Shown here: positions 15,321-21,375 of the stretch, in pieces | Position numbering within the stretch: the stretch's first letter is position 1 | Layout: every line of letters starts with the position of its first letter | The notes under the pieces: generated by a model | Seen by the model: only the letters and a program-made list of their open reading frames with translations | Told to the model about the DNA's origin: nothing | Databases searched by the model: none | IMG/VR virus record: IMGVR_UViG_3300032435_000083 | Span: 1-21,375 of that record | Source: a virus | Strand: one strand, 5' to 3' | Length of the DNA stretch: 21,375 bases | Translations under genes and position numbers: made by a program

Positions 15321-15857
15321 ATGAACCCGCTACCACCAGCCTATGCCTGGATCGATGACCTGCGTCCGCTGCCCCGGATGCTGGACGAAGCCCGCAAGCT
15401 TTACGGCACCCTTGAAGTGTCAGGGCCTGCGGACAATCCGATCATTCTGGACTGGGCCAAAGAAACCGGCCTCGCCAAGATCTTCACCGCTGACTCCATC
15501 CCCTGGTGCGGCCTGTTTATGGCAGTGGTTTCCAAGCGGGGCGGAAAGCCATTGGTGGAAGGCCCGCTGTGGGCACGCAACTGGGCCAAGTTCGGCAAAG
15601 CGGCCGACAAAGGCCAGTTGGGCGATGTGCTGGTGTTCCGGCGCGCGCATGGTTCGGGCCATGTCGGTCTCTATGTTGGCGAAGACTATGGCGCCTACCA
15701 TGTGCTCGGCGGCAATCAGTCTGATGGCGTGACTATCACCCGGATCGCCCGTGACCGCTGCATTGCAGTACGCCGCCCGCCTTACCGTAAGGCCCCGCCT
15801 ACCGCCAGCCCAATGCTGCTTGCAGCCACCGGCGTACTTTCGGTGAACGAGGCCTGA
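15321..15857 (+). CDS. Endolysin-like cysteine hydrolase (CHAP/NlpC-P60 type, TIGR02594-like)
   Basis: A 178-residue protein with strong ribosome site AAAGGAG (15307-15313). Candidate catalytic residues are Cys63 in PWCGLFMA and His114 in GSGHVGLYVG, with a polar residue in the following YHVLGGNQSDGV segment, the layout of CHAP/NlpC-P60 peptidoglycan hydrolases and of TIGR02594 proteins. There is no signal peptide, so release through a holin is needed; flanking genes for small membrane proteins fit. The C-terminal 25 residues (LLAATGVLSVNEA) are weakly hydrophobic. A true intrinsic terminator follows. A role in lysis is more likely than in tail entry, judged from its position between two membrane proteins. 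Confidence 0.88.
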   Translation: MNPLPPAYAWIDDLRPLPRMLDEARKLYGTLEVSGPADNPIILDWAKETGLAKIFTADSIPWCGLFMAVVSKRGGKPLVEGPLWARNWAKFGKAADKGQLGDVLVFRRAHGSGHVGLYVGEDYGAYHVLGGNQSDGVTITRIARDRCIAVRRPPYRKAPPTASPMLLAATGVLSVNEA

Positions 15858-15874
15858 TCACGCCACAACCACGC

Positions 15875-15894
15875 TAGCTTATTTGGGTAAGCTA
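15875..15894. repeat. 7-bp inverted repeat between endolysin and terminator
   Basis: TAGCTTA (15875-15881) and TAAGCTA (15888-15894) are exact reverse complements with a six-base TTTGGG loop. It precedes the intrinsic terminator by 10 bases and may be an mRNA-stabilising hairpin. Function unknown. Confidence 0.5.
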
Positions 15895-15904
15895 AATTCA
15901 ACCG

Positions 15905-15927
15905 CCCGCCGCTTTGGCGGGTTTTTT
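15905..15927 (+). terminator. Rho-independent terminator after the endolysin
   Basis: CCCGCC (15905-15910), loop GCTTT, GGCGGG (15916-15921), then six T (15922-15927). This is the only hairpin in the window with a full U-tract. It ends the endolysin transcript; no clear promoter is visible before the next gene, so the downstream genes may depend on readthrough or on an unrecognised promoter. Confidence 0.9.
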
Positions 15928-15941
15928 AATGGAGAAAAGAC

Positions 15942-16136
15942 ATGGAAGAACTCAAACCTTGGTGGACCTCGAAGGCCATCTGGACTGGCGTAATTGGAAG
16001 CCTGTGGGGCGTTGCCGGCGTTATTGGCATTCTGCCAGAAAATCTCAGCCAGGCTGATGTCCTGACCGTGGTTCTTGCCGCGACCGGGATCGGCGGCGTT
16101 GTGTTCCGCAAGACGGCCAAAACGCGGATTAGCTGA
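15942..16136 (+). CDS. Two-helix membrane protein, holin-like
   Basis: A 64-residue protein with GGAG upstream (15931-15934) of ATG 15942. The N-terminus carries a WW pair (ELKPWWTSKAIW), followed by two hydrophobic segments at about residues 13-31 and 38-54 separated by the short polar turn LPENLSQADV, and a basic C-terminus (RKTAKTRIS). Small two-helix proteins of this shape next to an endolysin are commonly holins. With the coiled-coil membrane protein on the other side of the endolysin, the pair could be holin and antiholin. Assignment is structural, not by recognised family. Confidence 0.65.
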   Translation: MEELKPWWTSKAIWTGVIGSLWGVAGVIGILPENLSQADVLTVVLAATGIGGVVFRKTAKTRIS

Positions 16137-16151
16137 TCCATCATAGACATA

Positions 16152-16177
16152 ATGGCGGGGGCTTCAGCCTCCGCCAT
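16152..16177. repeat. 11-bp hairpin before the second fibre block
   Basis: ATGGCGG (16152-16158) pairs with CCGCCAT (16171-16177), continued by a G-U pair and GGC/GCC around a TTCA tetraloop. No T-run follows. It may attenuate transcription between lysis and fibre genes. The ATG at 16152 that belongs to this stem is an unlikely start for the next gene. Confidence 0.55.
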
Positions 16178-16202
16178 GTTCATTCCCAATCGAGGTGCAA
16201 GC

Positions 16203-16514
16203 ATGACCAGGCTGACTATTCGCCGAGGCGGCACCAGAAGGCTGCGGGCTTCTCTTTACACAGATATTGCGGCAGGCGAACGCAGAGATCTGACCGGCGT
16301 GATCGCGATCGTTATTGATCAAAGCCCGAACATTGCTGTGCCAACTGTAGCCATTCGCATTCCGCCAGCTTTGGGTGAAATCGAAGTGCTATGGACTGAC
16401 GAACAGACATCCACCCTAAAGCCCGGGGCTGGCCGAGTTTGGCTGATCATCGGCCTCGAAAATGGCGAAGGGGAGCGTGAAGTCCTCCCGGTCTTTGCGT
16501 TCGATGTCGAATGA
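16203..16514 (+). CDS. Small beta-sandwich tail protein, BppU-like adaptor candidate
   Basis: A 103-residue protein. ATG 16203 is preferred over the in-frame ATG at 16152 because GAGGTG lies just upstream (16192-16197) and the earlier ATG is buried in a hairpin stem with no ribosome site. The pattern RGGTRRLRASLYTD, then DLTGVIAIVI, alternating strands and EREVLPVFAFDVE resembles the Ig-like N-terminal domain of baseplate upper proteins that dock receptor-binding proteins, though similarity is only by pattern. It overlaps the collagen-like gene by four bases and begins a tightly coupled fibre operon. Hypothetical with moderate confidence in the fold guess. Confidence 0.6.
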   Translation: MTRLTIRRGGTRRLRASLYTDIAAGERRDLTGVIAIVIDQSPNIAVPTVAIRIPPALGEIEVLWTDEQTSTLKPGAGRVWLIIGLENGEGEREVLPVFAFDVE

Positions 16515-16771
16515 CCAGCACAATCCAGATCCTGGAGACGGTACAGACAATCGTCATTGAGCCGCAAGGGATTGCCGGTCCTCGCGGCGCAACCGGTAGT
16601 ACTGGGGCCCAAGGCCTCCAGGGACCGCCGGGTCCGCTCAGCTCTCTCAATGATCTTTCCGACGTCAATCTCACGCAGCTCGAAGGTGGCGACGTGCTCA
16701 TTTTCTCATCCCCCGACAATCGGTGGAGCAACACGAATTCGGCCAGACTGGTCGATGGAGGTAATTTTTGA
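16511..16771 (+). CDS. Short collagen-like phage protein
   Basis: An 86-residue protein. Residues 20-43 are eight consecutive Gly-X-Y triplets, starting GIAGPRGATGSTGAQG, the collagen-like repeat used as a trimeric rod in phage fibres. The following SSLNDLSDVNLTQLEGGDVL motif (about 44-63) is a common trimerisation/hinge module in fibre proteins. It is too short to be a full fibre and overlaps the large fibre gene by one base (TGATG), so it may be a linker joining the adaptor to the fibre. It starts in a four-base overlap with the previous stop. Confidence 0.75.
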   Translation: MTSTIQILETVQTIVIEPQGIAGPRGATGSTGAQGLQGPPGPLSSLNDLSDVNLTQLEGGDVLIFSSPDNRWSNTNSARLVDGGNF

Positions 16772-18312
16772 TGGCCAATACCCTACGTATCAAGCGCCGT
16801 GCTGCAGGCAGCGCAGCAGGCGCTCCTGCATCGCTTGCCAATGCTGAACTCGCGTTCAACGAGCAGGACAACACGCTCTATTACGGCACTGGCACCGGCG
16901 GCGCTGGTGGCACTGCAACATCTGTTATTCCGATCGGTGGATCAGGTGGCTTTGTCGCGACAGCGGGCGCTCAGACCATTGGCGGGACCAAGACCTTCTC
17001 TAGTACGATCTCGGGCTCAATTGACGGCAACGCTGCAACCGCGACGAAATTTACAACTGCGCGCAATATTGGTGTTTCAGGTGACGTGACAGGATCTGCG
17101 AGCTTTGATGGCACTGCCAATGCTTCGATTGCTGCCACTTTGGCAAGCACCGGGGTCACGGCAGGCGCTTATGGTTCGGCAACTCAGGTGGGACAAGTTA
17201 CAGTCGATGCCAAGGGCCGCGTTACGGCGGCAAGTAACACCGCGATTGCATTCCCCATTACTTCTGTTGCCGGTCGCACGGGTGCGATAAGCCTATCCAC
17301 CAGCGATGTGTCGGAAGGCACTAATCTCTATTACACCGAAGCCCGTGTCCGCACGAACCGTCTCGATCAGTTGGCCGCGCCAACGGCGCCGGTTGCAATG
17401 GGTAGCCAGCGCATTACTGGCCTCGCAGAGCCAGCAGCAGCGCAGGATGCGGCGACCAAGAACTATGTCGATCTGACGGTCCAGGGGCTTGATCCCAAGG
17501 CCTCTGTGAAAGCAGCGTCTACCGCCAATATAGCGGCGCTATCTGGAACCATGACGATCGACGGTGTGGCGCTGATAGCCGGTGACCGCGTGCTTGTTAA
17601 AGACCAGACCAACCCGAGCGCAAATGGTGTTTACATCGTCGCTGCCAGCACTTGGTCACGGGCAGTGGATATGTCTACCTGGGATGAACATGTAGCGGCT
17701 TATCTATTTGTAGAACAGGGCACAATCAACGCTGATATTGGGTATCTGTGTACGGCAGATTCTGCCGGATTGCTTGGTGCCACATCAATTGCCTTCGTAC
17801 AGTTTAGTGGGGCCGGGCAGATTGTAGCTGGCAGTGGTCTCATCAAGACAGGCAATACGCTTGAGGTTGGCGCAGGTAGCGGCGTTGTGGTTGCTGCAAC
17901 CACCGTTGGGCTAACGGGTCAGGCGTTGGCCTTTCACAACTTGTCAACCAATGGCCTTGCTGCGCGCACGGCGTCAGGAACAGTCGCTGCGCGCACACTA
18001 ACAGCCGGTTCAGCTAAGGTTAGCATTACAAATGGCGACGGCGTTGCTGGAAATCCGACGGTCGACATCAACGAAGCCAACCTTACGCTTAGCAATCTTG
18101 CAGGTACGCTGGCTGTAACCAAAGGTGGCTCTGGGACGACGACTTTAACGGGCTACCTTAAGGGCAATGGAGGCTCAGCGTTCACAGCCTCTGCAACTAT
18201 CCCGAGCACTGACGTTTCTGGGCTTGGCAGTATGTCGGCGCAGGCTTCTGGCAACGTTTCCATCACCGGCGGCCTGATTGATGGCATAACGATTGATGGG
18301 GGTACGTTCTAA
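16771..18312 (+). CDS. Large tail fibre protein
   Basis: A 513-residue protein. ATG 16771 has GGAGG nine bases upstream; the preceding TTG is disregarded. Residues 1-40 (LRIKRRAAGSAAGAPASLAN then AELAFNEQDNTLYYG) resemble the N-terminal module of Mtd-like fibre proteins. The body is Gly/Ala/Thr-rich beta repeat, with the typical fibre motifs LYYTEARVRTNR (about 190), RITGLAEPAAAQDAATKNYV (about 214-233) and a domain AGDRVLVKDQTNPSANGVYI found in many tail fibres. No S74 chaperone is present, so folding may need another protein. Sequence modules (GNAATATKF, TVDAKGRVTAAS) recur in the next gene, suggesting duplication. Confidence 0.85.
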   Translation: MANTLRIKRRAAGSAAGAPASLANAELAFNEQDNTLYYGTGTGGAGGTATSVIPIGGSGGFVATAGAQTIGGTKTFSSTISGSIDGNAATATKFTTARNIGVSGDVTGSASFDGTANASIAATLASTGVTAGAYGSATQVGQVTVDAKGRVTAASNTAIAFPITSVAGRTGAISLSTSDVSEGTNLYYTEARVRTNRLDQLAAPTAPVAMGSQRITGLAEPAAAQDAATKNYVDLTVQGLDPKASVKAASTANIAALSGTMTIDGVALIAGDRVLVKDQTNPSANGVYIVAASTWSRAVDMSTWDEHVAAYLFVEQGTINADIGYLCTADSAGLLGATSIAFVQFSGAGQIVAGSGLIKTGNTLEVGAGSGVVVAATTVGLTGQALAFHNLSTNGLAARTASGTVAARTLTAGSAKVSITNGDGVAGNPTVDINEANLTLSNLAGTLAVTKGGSGTTTLTGYLKGNGGSAFTASATIPSTDVSGLGSMSAQASGNVSITGGLIDGITIDGGTF

Positions 18313-19193
18313 TGGCGAGCACCATATTACTCAAACGTTCCTCGACAGCATCGAGCGTTCCTACTGCCGCTGTGCTTCAGGCAGGCGAGCTTGCGGTTAA
18401 TCTTGCCGATCAAAAGCTTTACTCCAAGACCGCAGGCGGAACTGTGGTGCAGGTGGGTTTTGGCAATATGACTTCGTCACTGGTCACAGCAGCGCTTGGC
18501 TTTACGCCCTACAGTGCTTCTAATCCAAACGGCTATATAACGGCCAGCGCTTCGATAACTGGAGCGTCTGGATCGTGCTCAGGCAATGCTGCAACTTCGA
18601 CCAGATGGGCCACGGGACGAACCATCGCGCTCACCGGCGATATTACTGGAACAAGCTCTGCCTTTGACGGCACTGCTGCGCTTTCATTTGCGACAACGCT
18701 CGCGAACTCAGGCGTTGCTGTCGGAACTTATCTCAAGGTAGCGGTTGATGCTAAGGGCCGCGTAACAGCGGGGTCTGCAATGACGACCGGAGATGTGACC
18801 GGGGCGCTCGGCTACACGCCGGCAAATAGGGCAGGGGATACTTTGACAGGGAGTATCTCGGTGTCTGGAACGATTACAGCGACCGGCGATATAACGGCTT
18901 ATTCTGACGCATCGCTCAAAACTGACGTTGCTACAATTACAGGTGCGCTTGCGCTTGTAGAGCGAATGCGAGGGGTTACTTACGCGCGCATCGATACAGG
19001 GATTCGCGGAATTGGCGTAATCGCCCAAGAGTTAAAAAACGTGTTGCCTGCAGTTGTTGCGGAGAATCCCGATGGGATGTTGTCTGTAGCCTATGGGAAT
19101 TTGGTGGGTGTGCTGGTGGAAGCTTTAAAAGAACTTAGCGCAAGGTTCAATGACCAAGCCCGCGAAATTGCTAATCTAAAGGCCAAGCTATGA
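18312..19193 (+). CDS. Tail fibre with C-terminal S74 chaperone, second copy type
   Basis: A 293-residue protein whose ATG overlaps the previous TAA by one base. Residues 1-40 (ILLKRSSTASSVPTAAVLQA then GELAVNLADQKLY) are a paralogue of the preceding fibre's start. The middle repeats GNAATSTRWATGR and VAVDAKGRVTAGS also match it. From about residue 190 comes a peptidase S74 domain: Ser198 and Lys203 in YSDASLKTDV, then GIGVIAQELKNVLPAVV and a final helix (LVEALKELSARFNDQAREI). It overlaps the next gene by four bases. It may be a co-assembled fibre tip or an alternative fibre. Confidence 0.9.
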   Translation: MASTILLKRSSTASSVPTAAVLQAGELAVNLADQKLYSKTAGGTVVQVGFGNMTSSLVTAALGFTPYSASNPNGYITASASITGASGSCSGNAATSTRWATGRTIALTGDITGTSSAFDGTAALSFATTLANSGVAVGTYLKVAVDAKGRVTAGSAMTTGDVTGALGYTPANRAGDTLTGSISVSGTITATGDITAYSDASLKTDVATITGALALVERMRGVTYARIDTGIRGIGVIAQELKNVLPAVVAENPDGMLSVAYGNLVGVLVEALKELSARFNDQAREIANLKAKL

Positions 19194-19657
19194 CCCTGCA
19201 ATCATCTGGTCCCATCTCGCTTGGCAGTGTTGGTACCGAACTTGGTCGCAATGTGGGCACGGCCACATCCCTTGGCGAGACCGCTGTCAGAAATCTAGCC
19301 GCTGTTGTGTCAGGATCGATCAAGCTGTCGAACTTGTATGGCAAGTCTGCAGTTACATTTACGCCTGCAGGCGGCCTTTCCAGTGCCTCGCCTATTATGC
19401 TTTCCGATTGGACTGCCGGTGGATCTAGCGCATCTGTTACAATACAAAGTTCGCCGTCTGCAGTCTGGTCATGGACGAGAAGTGGGTCGGTTGCTGGCAC
19501 CGCAAGTGTTGTCAACGGCGGCGCTGCTCTCTCGATCATGTTTTCGCTTCCCAACAACGGTTACACAATCAGACAAACGAATTGGAATGTCAGCGCCACT
19601 GCTGGCGGCATAACGCGGTATTGGTCAGTTGAACTCATCAATGAGGGTTTTGTCTAA
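19190..19657 (+). CDS. Small tail protein with conserved fibre-associated N-terminus
   Basis: A 155-residue protein. The first 52 residues (LQSSGPISLGSVGTELGRNV then GTATSLGETAVRNLA and SGSIKLSNLYGKS) match a widespread N-terminal motif of small phage tail proteins. The remainder is Ser/Ala/Gly/Trp-rich beta (PSAVWSWTRSGSVAGTASVV), ending RYWSVELINEGFV, and looks like a compact Ig-like or lectin-like domain. It is the last phage gene before the insertion sequences; it may be a fibre tip, an adhesin or an assembly factor. Function not known. Confidence 0.7.
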   Translation: MTLQSSGPISLGSVGTELGRNVGTATSLGETAVRNLAAVVSGSIKLSNLYGKSAVTFTPAGGLSSASPIMLSDWTAGGSSASVTIQSSPSAVWSWTRSGSVAGTASVVNGGAALSIMFSLPNNGYTIRQTNWNVSATAGGITRYWSVELINEGFV

Positions 19658-19844
19658 ACTTATTCAACTCGGGTTTGATAAATGCCCAACTTTTTTGGGG
19701 GAGCAGCTTCCCAGTTAGAGTGAAAAAATCCGTTAAGGGCGGGGGTATTTCAGTTTTGATTTTTGGGCCTCTGGGTTACTTCTACTAAACGGCTACACGC
19801 GTTATAATTTCAAGTATCTCTTGGATTTTCATCACAGAGCAGAT
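19658..19844. other. Non-coding stretch between the last tail gene and the IS701 element
   Basis: This 187-base AT-rich region has no convincing gene. It contains a weak 5-bp hairpin CCCAA/TTGGG (19685-19699) and GGGGAG-CAG-CTTCCC (19699-19713), which may together end the late transcript, and homopolymer runs (A6, T5). I see no obvious attachment site, tRNA or integrase-related repeat. Confidence 0.4.
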
Positions 19845-19848
19845 CTAG
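19845..19848. repeat. CTAG, left target-site duplication of the IS701 element
   Basis: CTAG directly precedes the left inverted repeat and recurs directly after the right one (21263-21266). Four-base YTAR duplications are the IS701 family signature. Confidence 0.8.
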
Positions 19849-19861
19849 CTTTACAGTTGCA
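19849..19861 (+). repeat. IS701 left terminal inverted repeat
   Basis: CTTTACAGTTGCA; its reverse complement appears with one mismatch at 21250-21262. Confidence 0.85.
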
Positions 19862-19914
19862 TTTTTGATCAAACTCTGAATCAATAGGTCTCCATGATAT
19901 GGAGGTCATGTATA

Positions 19915-21260
19915 ATGAGTGCATCTATCGAGACAACGTTAGAACTTTGGGCATCTTCGCTACGGGATGTGAAGGGACGGATGCGGGAATTATTCACGCA
20001 GGACCGCGTCGCGGCATCGGCGGGTCTATTTCTGGATGGGTTGTTGTCCGACGAGCGGCGCAAGACGGGCTGGATGCGGGCCGAGGCTGCTGGCGATCCG
20101 GGACCTTGGCGGCAGCAGGCTATCCTGGGTCGTGGGCGCTGGGATGCGGACGGGCTGCGGGACATCGTGCGCGAATATGTCGTCGAGCATCTGGGCACTG
20201 ACGATGGGGTTCTGGTTATTGATGAGACCGGGTTCCTCAAGCAGGGCAAGTCATCGTGCGGCGTAGCGCGCCAATACACAGGGTCAGCTGGCAAGATAAC
20301 GAACTGTCAGATTGGTGTGTTTGCAGCCTATGTGTCTGCTCGCGGCCACGCCTTTATTGATCGCGCTTTGTACTTGCCCAAGACCTGGACCGGTAACTCT
20401 GCGCGGCTTTCAGCAACCCATATTCCTGAAGCTATAGTTTTCGCTACCAAACCCGCGCTTGCTGTGCAGATGATCGACCGTGCGATGGCATCAGGTGTTC
20501 CATTTTCGTGGGTTGCGGCGGATGCGGTATACGGTGTTGGCGATGTCGAACAAGCCTTGAGACGCGCTTGCAAAGGCTATGTTCTTGGGGTGAAATCCAA
20601 CCATCATTTTGGCTCGTGGTCGCGCGTGCCCCCGATCGGTGGAATGGCCCGGGATATCGCACAGGAACTCGAACCCGGTGCGTGGCATCGCCTATCGGCT
20701 GGCGAGGGTACCAAGGGCCCGCGGCTTCATGACTGGGCATATCTCGAACTCGCCGATCTCAACGCGGACGAATATGACGAGACGAAATCAGGGCTGTGGA
20801 CCCGCGGCCTGCTGATCCGCCGCAATATCAGCGATGATGATCTTGCCTTCTTTACAACCTGGTGCCCAGCAGGCACGGACATCCAGACGCTCGTCTGTGT
20901 TGAAGGACATCGCTGGGCGATCGAAGATAGCTTTGAAACCGCCAAGAACGAGCTTGGCCTTGATCACAACGAAACCCGATCCTGGCATGGCTGGCACCGC
21001 CATATGTCCCTCGTGATGCTTGCTTTTGCCATGATGGCAGCGATCCGGTACCGCGCCAATGATATGACGCCCCCAAAAAGACCAAAGATGAGGGCCATCC
21101 CTATCTGATACGCTGGTCCATCCAGGAAATCCGACGCATCGCAAACAGGCTTGCACAGTGCCATATTCAACCCGACTACATCATCGCATGGTCATGTTGG
21201 CGACGCGCCCATCAAGCAGCCGCTCGAAAAGCTCATCTCAAATCTAGAGTGCAACTGTAA
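19915..21260 (+). pseudogene. IS701-family transposase, frame-broken near C-terminus
   Basis: ATG 19915 has GGAGG (19901-19905) nine bases upstream. The first frame runs to TGA 21106-21108. DDE residues fit: Asp103 in VLVIDETGFLKQG, Asp203 in WVAADAVYGVG and a Glu near 337 in RWAIEDSFETAKNELGLDH. After MTPPK the expected family C-terminus is found in the -1 frame: AAG ACC AAA from 21078 reads KTKDEGHPYLIRWSIQEIRR, continuing through YIIAWSCWRRAHQ to TAA 21258-21260, just inside the right repeat. Joined, the protein is about 448 residues, normal for the family. The break is at CCCCCAAAAAG (21070-21080): one A lost from the run is the simplest cause. A programmed -1 slip at C CCA AAA (21072-21078) is also formally possible. 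Confidence 0.85.
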
Positions 21261-21262
21261 TG
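21250..21262 (-). repeat. IS701 right terminal inverted repeat
   Basis: TGCAACTGTAATG, reverse complement of the left repeat with one mismatch; it overlaps the displaced transposase stop codon. Confidence 0.85.
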
Positions 21263-21266
21263 CTAG
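21263..21266. repeat. CTAG, right target-site duplication, abutting an IS5-type end
   Basis: Second copy of the IS701 target duplication. The adjoining sequence GGTCAGGACTC looks like the terminal repeat of the next element, so this CTAG may serve both insertions. Confidence 0.75.
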
Positions 21267-21375
21267 GGTCAGGACTCATTAATTGAGCCAGAAGATGACG
21301 GTAGCCGCGATTGCTACGGCGGACAAGAAAGTGTGGGCGCACCTATCATAGCGTGTGTGGATACGTCTCCAGTCT
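21267..21375 (-). mobile_element. IS5-family element, end only (continues beyond window)
   Basis: The outer end begins with GGTCAGGACTC (21267-21277; the preceding G may belong to it), which resembles IS5-family terminal repeats. The minus strand encodes the transposase C-terminus a few bases inside. The remainder, the other end and any target duplication are outside the window. Confidence 0.7.
21279..21375 (-). CDS. IS5-family transposase, C-terminal fragment (N-terminal part outside window)
   Basis: Reading the minus strand from 21374 down to the TAA at 21281-21279 gives 31 residues: DWRRIHTRYDRCAHTFLSAV followed by AIAATVIFWLN. This is the conserved tail of IS5-family DDE transposases (typically DWRRIATRYDR...IAATVIFWL), where the Tyr-Asp-Arg helix ends the catalytic core. 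The rest lies to the right of the window, so intactness cannot be judged. Confidence 0.82.
   Translation of the reverse strand, partial: DWRRIHTRYDRCAHTFLSAVAIAATVIFWLN

Larger units (their letters stand above)
19849..21262 (+). mobile_element. IS701-family insertion sequence, 1414 bp
   Basis: The ends are defined by imperfect terminal inverted repeats: CTTTACAGTTGCA (19849-19861) and TGCAACTGTAATG (21250-21262), 12 of 13 pairs, with weaker match continuing to about 21 bases. CTAG flanks both ends as a 4-bp target duplication. The element carries one transposase frame in the same direction as the phage genes. It inserted 187 bases downstream of the last tail gene and interrupts no visible phage gene. 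Complete ends and duplication point to a fairly recent insertion, although the transposase frame is broken. Confidence 0.9.

Noticed and set aside
16152-16202. Earlier ATG for the BppU-like gene
   Set aside because: The ATG is part of a hairpin stem and lacks a ribosome site; ATG 16203 has GAGGTG upstream.
16768-16770. TTG codon directly before the fibre ATG as start
   Set aside because: The adjacent ATG 16771 has a nine-base distance to GGAGG and makes a standard TGATG junction.
19658-19844. Phage attachment site or integrase-linked end before the insertion sequences
   Set aside because: No tRNA fragment, integrase or matching direct repeat is seen in the window; the right end of the phage may lie beyond the insertion sequences.

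Overview
The window is the late, structural part of a temperate siphovirus genome, most likely a prophage in an alphaproteobacterium. A sphingomonad (Novosphingobium/Sphingobium-like) is my best guess, from the moderately high GC content, the IS701- and IS5-type insertion sequences and the protein styles. No host housekeeping gene is visible, so the host assignment is inference. No integrase, repressor or replication gene lies in the window, and no tRNA, rRNA or CRISPR array was seen.

The layout, almost all on the + strand, is as follows. (1) 1-4000 is an HK97-type packaging and head block: terminase large subunit (5' end outside the window), portal, prohead protease and major capsid protein. 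(2) 4058-6648 is the head-tail junction and tail tube: a small capsid-adjacent protein, gp6-like connector, head closure protein, HK97 gp10-like protein, tail terminator (DUF3168) and tail tube. (3) 6649-7959 is an inserted cassette. It carries an Xre/ParS-type antitoxin and a RES-domain toxin with their own operator-like promoter region, bounded by strong inverted repeats. (4) 7960-13021 resumes the tail programme: a tail assembly chaperone with a canonical -1 programmed frameshift signal making a longer G-T-like product, then a 1397-residue tape measure protein. (5) 13018-15082 is a tail-tip candidate and a fibre with a self-cleaving S74 chaperone. (6) 15085-16136 is lysis: a coiled-coil/membrane protein, a cysteine hydrolase endolysin, a clean intrinsic terminator and a two-helix holin-like protein. 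(7) 16203-19657 is a second host-range block: a BppU-like adaptor candidate, a short collagen-like protein, two related fibres (one with another S74 chaperone) and a small terminal protein. (8) 19849-21262 is an almost complete IS701-family element with terminal inverted repeats and a CTAG target duplication, but its transposase frame is broken near the C-terminus. (9) From about 21266 the end of an IS5-family element begins on the minus strand.

Most structural genes overlap by 1-16 bases, so they are probably co-transcribed and translationally coupled. Breaks in coupling fall after the capsid gene, at the tail tube/toxin-antitoxin cassette, and around the lysis genes, and each break carries hairpins. 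The most interesting points are the toxin-antitoxin cassette placed inside the tail operon, the complete frameshift signal (slippery heptamer, spacer, stem), the conserved HK97 cross-linking residues in the capsid protein with an enlarged hendecad-repeat scaffold domain, and the side-by-side insertion sequences meeting at one CTAG. No stretch over 300 bases lacks a gene.
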